The notes: generated from the letters alone by a model not told the origin. A stretch of DNA of 64,000 nucleotides from Marinobacter salexigens (GCF_018860765.1 NZ_JAHKPV010000001.1:733594-797593); one strand, 5' to 3'. Shown: positions 7,266 to 15,972, counted from the first letter of the stretch. A program made the numbers and translations.

Positions 7266-8792
7266 ATGAGCGAGCAGCACTTTGACGTATTGATTATCGG
7301 TGCCGGGGTGTCTGGCATAGGTATGGCTTGTCATTTGAAGCGGGAATGTCCCGGCAAGACATTTGCTATTCTGGAGCGGCGCCAGTCCCTAGGCGGTACT
7401 TGGGATTTGTTCCGTTACCCTGGTATTCGATCCGATTCCGACATGTTTACCTTTGGCTACAATTTCCGCCCGTGGACTGGCGGTAAGGTGCTGGCGGATG
7501 GTGCATCCATCAAAAACTACGTTAGTGAAACCGCGCAAGAACATGGCATTGGACAGCACATCCGTTATGGCCTTGCGGTAAAAACCGCAGACTGGTCGAG
7601 TGTGGACAAGCGCTGGACGCTAACGGCGCTGAATGAAACAACAGGCAAAACCGAAAGCTATACCGCCAGTTTTATGATTGGTTGCACCGGCTACTACAAT
7701 TACGATCAGGGCTACAAGCCCGATTTTCCCGGCGAAGCGGAGTTTAAAGGACAGGTTGTCCACCCGCAGCACTGGCCCGAAAACCTGGATTACACGGGTA
7801 AAAAGGTTGTCGTTATTGGTAGCGGCGCGACGGCGATTACGCTGGTGCCCACGCTGGCCGAAAAAGCCGAGCATGTAACCATGTTGCAGCGCTCGCCTAC
7901 CTATCTGATGCCCCTGCCATCGATAGATAAGGTAACTCTCGGTATTCAGAAGGTGTTACCTGCAAAAGCTGCATACCGGCTCACTCGGGCTCGTAATATC
8001 ACCGTTGCCCGGCTTCTTTACCAACGTTCCCGTAAGAACCCGAAATCCATGCGTCGGTTGTTTTTGGGCGTTATCAGGCGTCAAGTGGGTGATCAAATCG
8101 ACATGCGCCACTTCACTCCAGACTACAACCCTTGGGATCAACGCTTGTGCGTGGTGAAAGATGGTGACCTGTTTGGTGCATTGAAAGCGGGCAAGGCTTC
8201 CATGGCGACGGATCACATTGAGCGCTTTACTGAAACCGGTATCCGCCTCAAATCTGGTGAGCATCTGGATGCGGATATCATCGTTCCTGCAACTGGCTTG
8301 GATATTCAAATGCTTGGGGGCATCAAGCCGAAAGTGGATGGCCAAGAAGTGCTTCTAAAACAAAAGGTTATATACAAGAATGTGATGCTAGAGGGCGTGC
8401 CTAATGCAGGTATGATTTTTGGTTACACCAATATCTCCTGGACCCTAAAAGCCGATATTGCCAGTGAATATCTATGCCGACTGATCAACTACATGGATCA
8501 GTACAAAGTGGGTATGGCGGTCGCCAAAGATAATGAAAACAGCTTGGGTGAGGATACGGTGATGGGCGCCTTGGACGCAGGTTACGTTAAGCGTGCAGCG
8601 GATCGCCTTCCCCGTCAGGGCACCCACGGCCCGTGGAAAGCCGCGCAGAATTATTTGGCGGATGTGAAAGTTCTGCGGTTTGATCCGATTGAAGATGGCT
8701 ACATTGAGTTTGATGGCAGGAAAACCAAGGTCCGCAGAGGCGAACCCCGTGCTTTTCTCCGGCCTTTGCGCTCAGCGCTGTTTGGCTCTTGA
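7266..8792 (+). CDS. Flavin-containing monooxygenase, Baeyer-Villiger type
   Basis: Class B flavoprotein monooxygenase, 508 residues, expected to insert oxygen into ketones using NADPH and O2. The FAD loop is IIGAGVSGIGMA near the N-terminus and the NADPH loop is VVIGSGATAITLVP near residue 180. The Baeyer-Villiger fingerprint FxGxxxHxxxWP is present as FKGQVVHPQHWP around residues 159-170. GAGAGG-type ribosome binding sequence lies just before the ATG. In marine hydrocarbon users such enzymes often act on alkyl or cyclic ketones. The region 8793-8941 after it holds no supported gene. Confidence 0.93.
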   Translation: MSEQHFDVLIIGAGVSGIGMACHLKRECPGKTFAILERRQSLGGTWDLFRYPGIRSDSDMFTFGYNFRPWTGGKVLADGASIKNYVSETAQEHGIGQHIRYGLAVKTADWSSVDKRWTLTALNETTGKTESYTASFMIGCTGYYNYDQGYKPDFPGEAEFKGQVVHPQHWPENLDYTGKKVVVIGSGATAITLVPTLAEKAEHVTMLQRSPTYLMPLPSIDKVTLGIQKVLPAKAAYRLTRARNITVARLLYQRSRKNPKSMRRLFLGVIRRQVGDQIDMRHFTPDYNPWDQRLCVVKDGDLFGALKAGKASMATDHIERFTETGIRLKSGEHLDADIIVPATGLDIQMLGGIKPKVDGQEVLLKQKVIYKNVMLEGVPNAGMIFGYTNISWTLKADIASEYLCRLINYMDQYKVGMAVAKDNENSLGEDTVMGALDAGYVKRAADRLPRQGTHGPWKAAQNYLADVKVLRFDPIEDGYIEFDGRKTKVRRGEPRAFLRPLRSALFGS

Positions 8793-8941
8793 GTAAAGCT
8801 GTTAGACAAGCACGCCTGAAAGTTCCGTCAATTTATCCTGAAACAGTTACCGCAGGTGAAGCGAAGGAAGCGCTGGCGCACTGATTTTTACGTGTTTCCT
8901 TACAGCTATGGCCGTTTTTTGTGGCTGAACCTGCTGCACTG

Positions 8942-9763
8942 TCAAAAACGGCGGCTGATGACAAATCCGGCATAGGCATCCCGGGAATCTGTCATTGCCA
9001 GTGGCGCCAGTACTTCGTGACTGTTGAGGTCACGATGATTAGCTAGAGTAATGCGAAAGCGATGGAAACCGGTGTTGATGTCCCAGGCGGCGACAATCCG
9101 CGGGTTTCTGTTGCTGCCGCGAAACCCCGCCATCGGTTGCAGTAGTTCCAGTGACGCAGCGTGCCAACTGTTCCAGTTTACGGTGGCGGCAAGCTGAGCC
9201 CCCAGTGAGCCTTCGCTTTCCCCGGCAAATCCGGGGTTGGTCTGGCTGGCGGCTCTGATGCCGGTTGTCAGGGTAATGGGTTCAGACTGATAGCCCATCA
9301 TCACGTCCAGATTGACGCTGTTTTTGCGCCCGTCCCGCCCTTCTTTCTGACCGGTTTGTATGCCGGTGCCAAGAACCGACAGCAGGCGCCAGCGGTTACT
9401 CTGAGACAGCCACCAGTTTTCCCGCCAGCTCGCTTCAATAATGCCGGTAGGGCTGGTGCGTGATAGGCTGAACTGCCGGTTCCGGGTGGCGGCCCAATCC
9501 CATTGTAGCCGTACCCGGGAGCCCTGATCCATGCCAAAACTGTTACGCAGAAGGTCGTTGTTGATGGGGCCGTTAAACCGGTGGCTGACCCGCATCCAGT
9601 GGCTGCCCTCATCCGCGGTGTTAAATGCAGGCATCATGATAACGTAGCCATCATTGCCCCATGCCGGCCCGCTCATCAGCGCGGAGATAATCAGCCATCC
9701 TACAGAAAAACACAGTATTCTGAAGAGCCTGCTGTGACGTTTGAAAGAGCAGAAGTGAATCAT
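8942..9763 (-). CDS. DUF5777-like outer-membrane beta-barrel protein
   Basis: Secreted protein of about 273 residues. An N-terminal hydrophobic segment (LFRILCFSVGWLIISAL) is followed by a cleavage-like MSGPAWGND. The remainder is rich in alternating polar/aromatic beta-strands (RVRLQWDWAATRNRQFSLSRTS, ASWRENWWLSQ) and it ends in RRF, the terminal aromatic typical of outer-membrane barrels. HRFNGPINND and the strands after it suggest the DUF5777 barrel family, which I recognise only from memory. The start at 9763 lies 15 bases after the cytochrome stop; the longer frame to 9808 would overlap it. Last gene of the heme operon. Role unknown; a channel or receptor for the two lipoproteins upstream is an inference. 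Confidence 0.72.
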   Translation of the reverse strand: MIHFCSFKRHSRLFRILCFSVGWLIISALMSGPAWGNDGYVIMMPAFNTADEGSHWMRVSHRFNGPINNDLLRNSFGMDQGSRVRLQWDWAATRNRQFSLSRTSPTGIIEASWRENWWLSQSNRWRLLSVLGTGIQTGQKEGRDGRKNSVNLDVMMGYQSEPITLTTGIRAASQTNPGFAGESEGSLGAQLAATVNWNSWHAASLELLQPMAGFRGSNRNPRIVAAWDINTGFHRFRITLANHRDLNSHEVLAPLAMTDSRDAYAGFVISRRF

Positions 9764-9777
9764 GAGTTCATGCCAGT

Positions 9778-10221
9778 TTAACGGTTCTGATGACAGGCTC
9801 CGGCGCATTGAGGCGAGGAAGATGCAGCCAGTGCTTTTACCGAAGGGGATGCCGGCAGGAAGCGGTTTGCCGATGGCTGCCCAAGGGTGCCCAGATAGGC
9901 AACTATGTCAGCCCGTTCTTCACTGCCTAGCCGGGCCTGAAGGCCCGCCATCAGTGGCACATTGAGGATAGCCTGATTCAGATTGGCCTCTGTAATCTGC
10001 CGTATGTCTGGGGCGCCGGTTTGTTCCCGGCCTTCCCCGTTGCTGCCATGGCAGGCGGCGCAGTTCCGGTTGAACAGCGCCATGCCCCGTTGCGCATCCG
10101 GTGTGTAGCCGGCCTCAGGTGTCTGCTGGTAGCGAATTTCGCCATCATTGCAGCCACCGAGTAGCGCCAGAAGCGCAATGCCGGTTATCCGGGTCAGCGT
10201 TGATGGCTCAGAGTTTTTCAT
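9778..10221 (-). CDS. Cytochrome c lipoprotein with an extra C-terminal CX3CH motif
   Basis: Small c-type cytochrome, 147 residues. The signal ends in the lipobox LLGGC (Cys24), followed by Asn-Asp, so it is a lipoprotein on the periplasmic side. One classical heme site, NCAACHGSNGEG, lies near residues 57-68, and a likely axial Met sits in NVPLMAGL. The protein ends in QCAGACHQNR, a CX3CH pattern that could hold a second heme by a non-standard motif or form a disulfide. The ATG at 10221 lies inside the end of the HmuY-type gene (14-base overlap), which indicates coupled translation. An electron-transfer role in heme or iron handling is inferred from context. Confidence 0.86.
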   Translation of the reverse strand: MKNSEPSTLTRITGIALLALLGGCNDGEIRYQQTPEAGYTPDAQRGMALFNRNCAACHGSNGEGREQTGAPDIRQITEANLNQAILNVPLMAGLQARLGSEERADIVAYLGTLGQPSANRFLPASPSVKALAASSSPQCAGACHQNR

Positions 10222-11353
10222 AGCGCAGGTAAATGTGGCCACTGGCCTGGTCATCATCCTCGCCATAATTGCTCAGAATCTGCAGCCGGTAATCTTCCAG
10301 CCCGTCGTGAATCCGGTAGACCGTGAAGTTGGCAGTCATGTCGTGGGTGCCCGTTACGTTGTATTCCAGCGGGCCAAAATTACCGGGATCAGTAAGTGCG
10401 CCAGTAGCCGCATCGGTAAATAAGGTATACACCTGATCGGGTGAGCCGGGGTTGGTCACATCCCAGGCTGAACCTTCGCCACCATTGAGAACCACCAGAC
10501 CTACGCCCCCATTACCTGGGCCGGAAACGCCAGCGTTGGTTTGCAGGTCCCAGGAGCGGCCATTAACGGCAATGCTCAGATCCCATGCCTGATCTGAGCT
10601 AACAATACTGTTGGTGTTCATGTTCCAGTAAACCCGCTGTTCACTGAAATCCAGCCATTCTGAGGTCTCCTGAGCGCCGAAGCTCTGGCTGTTGCTGTCC
10701 CAGAGTTCCCGGGTCAGCTTCAGCTTGCGGGTGGTAGGTGTGGTGCCAGAGTCGTAGCCAACCTCTTCAACCTTGACCCGCGCATAGTGGTGCTGGCCAT
10801 TGCCGTCGGCGTCGCCAGAGCGAATGATCCAACCATTACTGGTGTCATCTTTGGCGGCAAAGCTGGGGCCGGATGGGCCATAAGCTGCCTGCAGCCAGTC
10901 ATCCATGTTGATGATGGTGGTGAGGCTGTCAGTGATGAGTGTGTCACAGGATTCTGTTGTGACGGCTTCAAAGTCTGTCTGGGTGTTGTCTTTGTTAAGC
11001 GTCTCGAACTCGGCGGGTTGCGGCTGGCCATTGTCGTCGTACAGCTGTGGGTAGTGATGAGCGGTGCAGCCGGCAACCTCGCCATCGCCGGCAATGCCGC
11101 CATTCAGGGCAAAGCCACTATAGCGTTTATAGGAGAGGTGCCAGAGCTCTTGGCCGGTTTTTTCCGATTCTGTAAACGTGCTTCCTGAGTTCATGTTCAG
11201 GTAAACACGCTCGTTATGGGTACTGTCGATGGTTATGTAAGCGGCGCTTTCCGGCACTTCCGGTGTGGGAGTTGTATCAATGTTCGAGTCGGAGCTTGAG
11301 CCGCAGGCTACCAGAGCTGGCAGTAATGCCAGAGCGAAAATCTGTTTGTACAT
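10208..11353 (-). CDS. HmuY-family lipoprotein with two repeated domains
   Basis: Lipoprotein of 381 residues with signal ALLPALVAC and a Ser/Thr/Pro-rich linker. Two HmuY-like repeats follow. The first has VYLNMNSGS...LWHLSYKRYSGFALNGGIAGDG. The second has VYWNMNTNS...AWDLSIAVNGRSWDLQTNAGVSGPG. Porphyromonas HmuY is a hemophore that hands heme to the TonB receptor HmuR; no such receptor is seen here. Two copies in one chain, including a long acidic middle, suggest two binding lobes. AAGGACC lies about nine bases before the ATG. It stands 45 bases after the ChuY-like gene in the same operon. Heme binding is inferred, not visible from any proven ligand pair. Confidence 0.82.
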   Translation of the reverse strand: MYKQIFALALLPALVACGSSSDSNIDTTPTPEVPESAAYITIDSTHNERVYLNMNSGSTFTESEKTGQELWHLSYKRYSGFALNGGIAGDGEVAGCTAHHYPQLYDDNGQPQPAEFETLNKDNTQTDFEAVTTESCDTLITDSLTTIINMDDWLQAAYGPSGPSFAAKDDTSNGWIIRSGDADGNGQHHYARVKVEEVGYDSGTTPTTRKLKLTRELWDSNSQSFGAQETSEWLDFSEQRVYWNMNTNSIVSSDQAWDLSIAVNGRSWDLQTNAGVSGPGNGGVGLVVLNGGEGSAWDVTNPGSPDQVYTLFTDAATGALTDPGNFGPLEYNVTGTHDMTANFTVYRIHDGLEDYRLQILSNYGEDDDQASGHIYLRYEKL

Positions 11354-11398
11354 GTTTGTTGGTCCTTGGTCAGAGTTACAGGGTGGAGTATCCGAGGC

Positions 11399-12073
11399 TC
11401 AGGCTGAGAGGCAGGCAGCCACCAGAGCGTTGTCTGATCGTGCCTGATCCTGATCAACCGCAGCGAAGGCCCGGCCTTCAGCTTCCGGGTTGGACAGCAC
11501 CTCACAAATCAGGGTGGCAACGTCTTCGCGATGGATCATGCCGTGAATCTGTGGATCTTCCGAGAGTATGCCGCGCCCGGTTGCCGGTTCTGATATGAGG
11601 CCGCCGGGGCGAATGAAGGTATAGGGCAGGCCGCTGGCACGAATGGCGTTTTCACCTCGGGTCTTGGCATCAACGGCAGCTCCAAAGGCGACAATGGCAC
11701 GCTCGGAGCGGTAGGGTGCCATTTCTCCGCAGCCAATGGATGTCACCAGAACAATACGTTTGACGTCGGCCTTCTGGGCAATCCGGGCCAGAACCCGGTG
11801 AGCGATGTCTTCAACCCATTCACCATCCGGCAGCCGGCCGGAAAGCGTTGATACCACCCGAACGCCTGCGCCTGCTGAGCGCAGAGCAACGCCAAGAGTT
11901 TCAGGATCGGTTGCATCGCCAAGTATCTGGTGAACTCCGATGTCTGCCAGTCGGTCGCTCTGTGAGCCAGGGCGCACCAGCGCAGTCACCGGAATCTGCC
12001 TGAGGCGCAGCTGCTGCGCCAGTTCCAGTCCAACCCCCCGGGTGGCCCCGAGGACCAATACCGGGTTCAACAT
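11399..12073 (-). CDS. chuY: NAD(P)-binding reductase, ChuY-like (anaerobilin reductase candidate)
   Basis: Atypical short-chain dehydrogenase of 224 residues. The Rossmann start is VLVLGATRGVGLELA, then DATDPETL, VLVTSIGCGEMAPY and FIRPGGLIS, as in NmrA-like proteins. In E. coli O157:H7 the order chuW-chuX-chuY is known, and ChuY reduces anaerobilin, the open tetrapyrrole made by ChuW. The same order here (hutW, hutX, this gene) supports that role, although short NmrA-like proteins are hard to assign by sequence alone. Its ATG lies inside the stop region of hutX (ATGTTGA), a seven-base overlap. Confidence 0.78.
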   Translation of the reverse strand: MLNPVLVLGATRGVGLELAQQLRLRQIPVTALVRPGSQSDRLADIGVHQILGDATDPETLGVALRSAGAGVRVVSTLSGRLPDGEWVEDIAHRVLARIAQKADVKRIVLVTSIGCGEMAPYRSERAIVAFGAAVDAKTRGENAIRASGLPYTFIRPGGLISEPATGRGILSEDPQIHGMIHREDVATLICEVLSNPEAEGRAFAAVDQDQARSDNALVAACLSA

Positions 12074-12612
12074 GGTGCTGCCTCCGTTGCAGCCGCAGAC
12101 AGGCGGTTCTTCAGGCTGTGGAAGTGCTTCAACTGGTCCTGCCGCAGGCTCCGGGTTTCGTCACGGCCCACGTACACTTTGAAGGCGCACTTACCCTGAC
12201 CGTTAAGAAACTGAATCGAGGCGGTATCAACACCCATGAATGGGCGGGTAAGGAAAACAATATCGGTTATCCGATCGGGTTTCAGGTGACCGCTCAGGGG
12301 GTGCCCACCTTTCAGATTATAATAGCCATGCCCCAGTGACCCCTCAGGAACCTGACTTTGTACTTCGATAATGGCGTCTTCGGTGTGAACAATGATGTTG
12401 AGCAGCCCCCACTCGGCCAGCTCATTCATTACGCCGGTAAAGTGCTCACCTCTGACCCTTGTCCACAGGGCGTTAGGCAGGCACTGAATGACGTCCATCA
12501 GGCTTAACTGATGTTCGGCGGCGATGTTCTCAAGAATGCCGTCGCCGCTTTCCGCCAGCCGGGCTTTAAGGGTGGCGATGCTGTCTTGCTTGTCTGATGA
12601 GGTGCTGGACAT
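12067..12612 (-). CDS. hutX: Cytosolic heme carrier HutX/ChuX
   Basis: Heme-trafficking protein that passes heme to degradation enzymes. About 181 residues. The family body is visible as IIVHTEDAIIEVQSQVPEGS, GYYNLKGGHPLSGHLKPDRI and DIVFLTRPFMGVDTASIQFLN, with GKCAFKVYVGRDE near the end. I choose the ATG at 12612 (MSSTSSDKQ) because GGAG lies six bases upstream; the longer frame to 12660 would overlap hutW. It sits between hutW and the ChuY-like reductase and probably delivers heme to HutW. Family call is firm. Confidence 0.92.
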   Translation of the reverse strand: MSSTSSDKQDSIATLKARLAESGDGILENIAAEHQLSLMDVIQCLPNALWTRVRGEHFTGVMNELAEWGLLNIIVHTEDAIIEVQSQVPEGSLGHGYYNLKGGHPLSGHLKPDRITDIVFLTRPFMGVDTASIQFLNGQGKCAFKVYVGRDETRSLRQDQLKHFHSLKNRLSAAATEAAPC

Positions 12613-12638
12613 AGAAAACTCCGGTGTGTTGCTGAGTA

Positions 12639-14036
12639 TCAGTTGATAGTGGATTCGCAATCTGAGGCAATGCGGCCCGTCTCAATGGCTCGGGATTGTT
12701 GCAGTGGGGCAATCAGCAGTTCGATGGCATGGGCCTGAAGGTTGTTGCCCCAGAAGCGCCCAGCCGTGGTGAGCCAGAGCGTCTCATGGGCATGCACGGC
12801 CAGCCCGGCCGCTTGCCACTGCTCGGACAGCCGGGCCCAGGCTGAGGTCGCGCCCGTCAGGTCGGGTAGGGTTGCGTCCAGCTCTCGCCAGGACAGGCGG
12901 CCAACTTCGACCCCGGCAATGATTTTCTCCCTGAGCGTTTGCCAGTGGTCTGCCACCATCATGCCGCCCAACGCTTTGTGGTCGTTTCTGGTCTGCTCAA
13001 GATAAGCCGCAAGATCGCTCTGGTTGTGATAGCTGAATTGACCAATGCTGCCGCCGGCCCCGGATCCAAAAGCCAGAGTGTCGGCACCCGCCTTGATCAT
13101 CAGGTTATAGCGGTTGCGTTCCCGGGTGGTTCTGGCCCAGTGACTATTGCTGACCTGATGCCAACCAGCAGCAGAAAGGGTGCGGGTGGCCTGTTGGTAG
13201 TAGCTGCCCTGATCTGCAAGGCTGGCCGGAGGGGGCATTTTTCCGGAAGCAACGGCTTTGCCCAGAGGGGTGCCGGGAATCATGCTCAAGCAGTAAACAT
13301 CCAGGCCGTCCGGCGCCAGTTCCAGACTGGTGTTGAGGTCCTGTTGCCAGATTTCCGGCGTCTGCCCGGGCAACCCATACATAAGGTCGATCACAATGGC
13401 CGCTTGCCGCCGCGCAATCAGGCTTTCGATAAATTGGATTGCCTGCTCTCTGTCGGCTTTGCGCCCCTGTGCTTTTCGTACCTCTGTATTGAAGCTCTGG
13501 ACACCAATGGAGATGCGATTGACGCCAGCTGCCAGAGAGGCCTCTACCTTCTCCTGATCAAAATGCAGAATGCGCCCCTCCAATGTGATTTCACAATCGG
13601 ATGCCAGAGGCAGGTGGGTTCGCAGCGCTGTAATCAGCCTGACAAGGTCTGGTGTTTCCAGAGCAGTAGGTGTTCCGCCACCGAGATACAGGGCTTCGAT
13701 AGGCGCGCCACCGACAACAAAGGGGCGCCGGGCATCGCGGATAATTTCCTGAATAACAGCATCAATGTAAGGCGCGGAAGCGCTGCGATGGTAGTGGTTC
13801 TTATAGAAACCACAAAACAGGCAATGGTTGGCGCAAAAAGGCACATGCACATAAGCCAGTCTGGGCGTCGTGTCTGGTGCCGCAGCTTCAATGGTGGCCC
13901 ACTGCCGGCCTACCTCGCTCTCCGGGAAGGGGGTTTTATCCTTCCAGGGCATAAGTGGCACTCGGGCCGAATAAGCTTCGCGGATAGGGTCAAGACTTGG
14001 CTGTGGACTGGCTGGTGGCAGTTTGCGTGGCTGCAC
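12639..14036 (-). CDS. hutW: Radical SAM heme-ring-opening methyltransferase HutW/ChuW
   Basis: HemN-related radical SAM enzyme. E. coli ChuW opens the heme ring without oxygen, releasing iron and making anaerobilin. The cluster motif CX3CX2C is CANHCLFC near residue 70, followed by GGGTPTAL and the C-terminal region typical of HutW rather than HemN. The frame opens at 14093, but that would start inside the Fur box. I choose GTG at 14036, preceded by GGGAG at five bases, giving 465 residues. First gene of a Fur-controlled operon. This lets the cell use heme iron under low oxygen. Confidence 0.92.
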   Translation of the reverse strand: MQPRKLPPASPQPSLDPIREAYSARVPLMPWKDKTPFPESEVGRQWATIEAAAPDTTPRLAYVHVPFCANHCLFCGFYKNHYHRSASAPYIDAVIQEIIRDARRPFVVGGAPIEALYLGGGTPTALETPDLVRLITALRTHLPLASDCEITLEGRILHFDQEKVEASLAAGVNRISIGVQSFNTEVRKAQGRKADREQAIQFIESLIARRQAAIVIDLMYGLPGQTPEIWQQDLNTSLELAPDGLDVYCLSMIPGTPLGKAVASGKMPPPASLADQGSYYQQATRTLSAAGWHQVSNSHWARTTRERNRYNLMIKAGADTLAFGSGAGGSIGQFSYHNQSDLAAYLEQTRNDHKALGGMMVADHWQTLREKIIAGVEVGRLSWRELDATLPDLTGATSAWARLSEQWQAAGLAVHAHETLWLTTAGRFWGNNLQAHAIELLIAPLQQSRAIETGRIASDCESTIN

Positions 14037-14078
14037 AAGGTCTCCCTGAAGATCTATGGCACAAATGAGATTTGTAAC

Positions 14079-14097
14079 ACTAATGACAATCATTATT
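14079..14097. promoter_or_regulatory. Fur box
   Basis: Matches 15 of 19 positions of the consensus GATAATGATAATCATTATC; the core reads AATGACAATCATTAT. It lies 43 bases upstream of the chosen hutW start and would put the heme operon under Fur repression by iron. It may also control a divergent plus-strand transcript. Confidence 0.85.
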
Positions 14098-14358
14098 AAT
14101 ACCGCTAAAGCGGAATGTCAACTACTTGTTACTGATCCGCATGAGCTGGTTGTTGCCGCCAAAGAGCTTGAGAGAATCCATGCCAGAAGCGTGAAGGAGG
14201 CACCGGAAAATGTGCCAGGCCTGCAGTTGCGGGAGATTCATGGCAAACCCGACTATGAGTTATGGCTTCAGGGGATTGCAGCGGACCGGGTGCTGTTTTG
14301 TGATAGCGGTTGGCAAACAGATTTGCGTCTGTTACTGTGCGCGGCATCCTGCCTCTAA
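14083..14358 (+). CDS. Unrecognised small protein divergent from hutW
   Basis: A 91-codon frame (from the ATG at 14083) opens inside the Fur box and runs to 14358; another in-frame ATG lies at 14056. It has an amphipathic, protein-like composition (ELERIHARSVKEAPENV, ELWLQGIAADRVLFC) and no shadowing gene on the other strand. The position of the Fur box means the true start may be a later GTG (14191 or 14212), or the frame may be a remnant. I do not recognise the family. The surrounding gap 14037-14541 holds otherwise only the Fur box and the rhlE leader. Confidence 0.38.
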   Translation: MTIIINTAKAECQLLVTDPHELVVAAKELERIHARSVKEAPENVPGLQLREIHGKPDYELWLQGIAADRVLFCDSGWQTDLRLLLCAASCL

Positions 14359-14541
14359 GGATTCTGCAGTTTCCGGCTTACAGCCGCGTTGCGAACCATC
14401 CATACGACCTGTCAGAGGACGTCACCCCGATTACCGGCGAGTGACTGTAGTCGTCTAATATTCCATGAATCTTCATGGCATCTGCCCGCATTCGCCTAAA
14501 ACGGTGTTCGTGGAGGCAGAACAATCAAGAGTTAATCATAT

Positions 14542-15864
14542 ATGAGTTTTTCTTCACTCGGTTTGTCCGAGCAGCTTGTCCGTGCCACCGCCGATCAAGG
14601 TTACGATACCCCTTCTCCCATTCAGCTTCAGGCCATTCCGGCCGTGCTTTCTGGCAAGGACGTGATGGCGGCAGCTCAAACGGGTACCGGCAAAACCGCT
14701 GGCTTTACCCTGCCGTTACTACAGCGTTTGGCTGAAAAACCGCGCACGGGCAAAGGCCCTCGTGTACTTATTTTGGCACCTACACGAGAGTTGGCTGCAC
14801 AGGTTCACGATAGCGTTAACCTGTACAGCAAATATGTTCCCACCAAGGCCGCTGTGGTTTTTGGTGGCGTAAAAATCAATCCGCAGATGATGAAACTGCG
14901 CAAAGGTCTGGATGTTCTGGTTGCCACCCCTGGCCGCTTGATGGACTTGTATCAGCAGAACGCTGTGAAGTTTAACGAAGTGGAAATTCTGGTACTGGAT
15001 GAAGCCGACCGCATGCTGGATATGGGCTTTATTCGCGACATCAAGAAAATTCTCGCTCTGTTGCCCGCCAAGCGCCAGAACCTGCTGTTCTCAGCCACCT
15101 TCTCCGGTGAGATTCGTGCACTGGCCCAAGGCCTGCTGAATAATCCGGTTCAGATCGACGTAGCGGTTAGAAACACCACCGCTGAAACGGTCAAGCAGTC
15201 TGTGTATGCCGTTGATCAGAGCCAGAAGACCGCTCTGTTGAGCAAGTTGGTTCGTGAGAACAGCTGGGAACAAGTGCTGGTATTTACCCGCACCAAACAC
15301 GGTGCTAACCGCTTGACCCAGAAGCTGGAAAAAGACGGCATCACGGCAGCAGCTATTCACGGCAATAAGTCTCAAGGTGCTCGCACCCGCGCTTTGGCCG
15401 ATTTCAAACAAGGTCAGGTGCGCGTGTTGGTTGCCACGGATATTGCGGCCCGTGGTTTGGACATCAAACAGCTGCCTCAGGTGGTGAACTTTGAACTGCC
15501 TAACGTGCCGGAAGACTACGTGCACCGTATCGGCCGGACTGGTCGAGCAGGCGAGAGTGGACATGCGTTGTCTCTGGTAAGCGCTGATGAGCTCAAAATG
15601 CTGGTTGGCATTGAAAAGCTGATCAAGAAGCAGTTGCCGCGCAAGGAAATGGAAGGTTTTGAGCCCAAAAACCATGTGGCCATGAAGCCTAAAGCCAAGG
15701 CGGACCCGAGCAAGGCTCGTAACCGAAGTGGTGGTAACGGCCGCCCGGGTGGCAAGCCCCGTAGCTTCGGTGATAAGCCGGGCGGGCGTAGCGGTGGACG
15801 CAGCCAGAATGGCAATAATGGCCAGCGTGGTCGCTCTTCGGGACAGCGCCAAAGCCAGAGCTAA
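14542..15864 (+). CDS. rhlE: DEAD-box RNA helicase RhlE
   Basis: ATP-dependent RNA helicase involved in ribosome assembly and RNA turnover. 440 residues. Visible motifs in order: Q motif [10 protein letters not shown], motif [10 protein letters not shown], Ia APTRELAAQ, Ib [26 protein letters not shown] region [23 protein letters not shown] and [12 protein letters not shown]. The C-terminal 60 residues are Arg/Gly/Ser/Asn-rich, a flexible RNA-binding tail common in RhlE. It stands alone and ends at a strong bidirectional hairpin. Confidence 0.95.
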   Translation: MSFSSLGLSEQLVRATADQGYDTPSPIQLQAIPAVLSGKDVMAAAQTGTGKTAGFTLPLLQRLAEKPRTGKGPRVLILAPTRELAAQVHDSVNLYSKYVPTKAAVVFGGVKINPQMMKLRKGLDVLVATPGRLMDLYQQNAVKFNEVEILVLDEADRMLDMGFIRDIKKILALLPAKRQNLLFSATFSGEIRALAQGLLNNPVQIDVAVRNTTAETVKQSVYAVDQSQKTALLSKLVRENSWEQVLVFTRTKHGANRLTQKLEKDGITAAAIHGNKSQGARTRALADFKQGQVRVLVATDIAARGLDIKQLPQVVNFELPNVPEDYVHRIGRTGRAGESGHALSLVSADELKMLVGIEKLIKKQLPRKEMEGFEPKNHVAMKPKAKADPSKARNRSGGNGRPGGKPRSFGDKPGGRSGGRSQNGNNGQRGRSSGQRQSQS

Positions 15865-15915
15865 AGCGCAAATAAAGCACCGCCCCAAGTGTAGGTGCTT
15901 TCATAGTGAATCGTA

Positions 15916-15954
15916 GAACCAAAAACGGAGCCTAAGCAGCTCCGTTTTTGGTTC
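15916..15954. terminator. Bidirectional terminator between rhlE and ompW
   Basis: Perfect 16-bp stem: the left arm 15916-15931 (GAACCAAAAACGGAGC) pairs with 15939-15954 around a seven-base loop. The stem itself carries A5 and T5 runs, so it can act on both strands for these two convergent genes. Confidence 0.9.
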
Positions 15955-15972
15955 TGGTTTGCAGAATCCTGA

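Noticed and set aside
8793..8941. Short frame (about 31 codons) after the monooxygenase gene, ending near 8882
   Set aside because: TTG start overlapping the stop, no recognisable motif; too little evidence for a gene or a named remnant.
12939..14099. 386-codon plus-strand frame opposite hutW
   Set aside because: Shadow of a recognised radical SAM gene; low-complexity and Cys/Gln-rich with no known motif.
15091..15888. 265-codon minus-strand frame opposite rhlE
   Set aside because: Antisense to all helicase motifs; composition reflects codon bias of the real gene.
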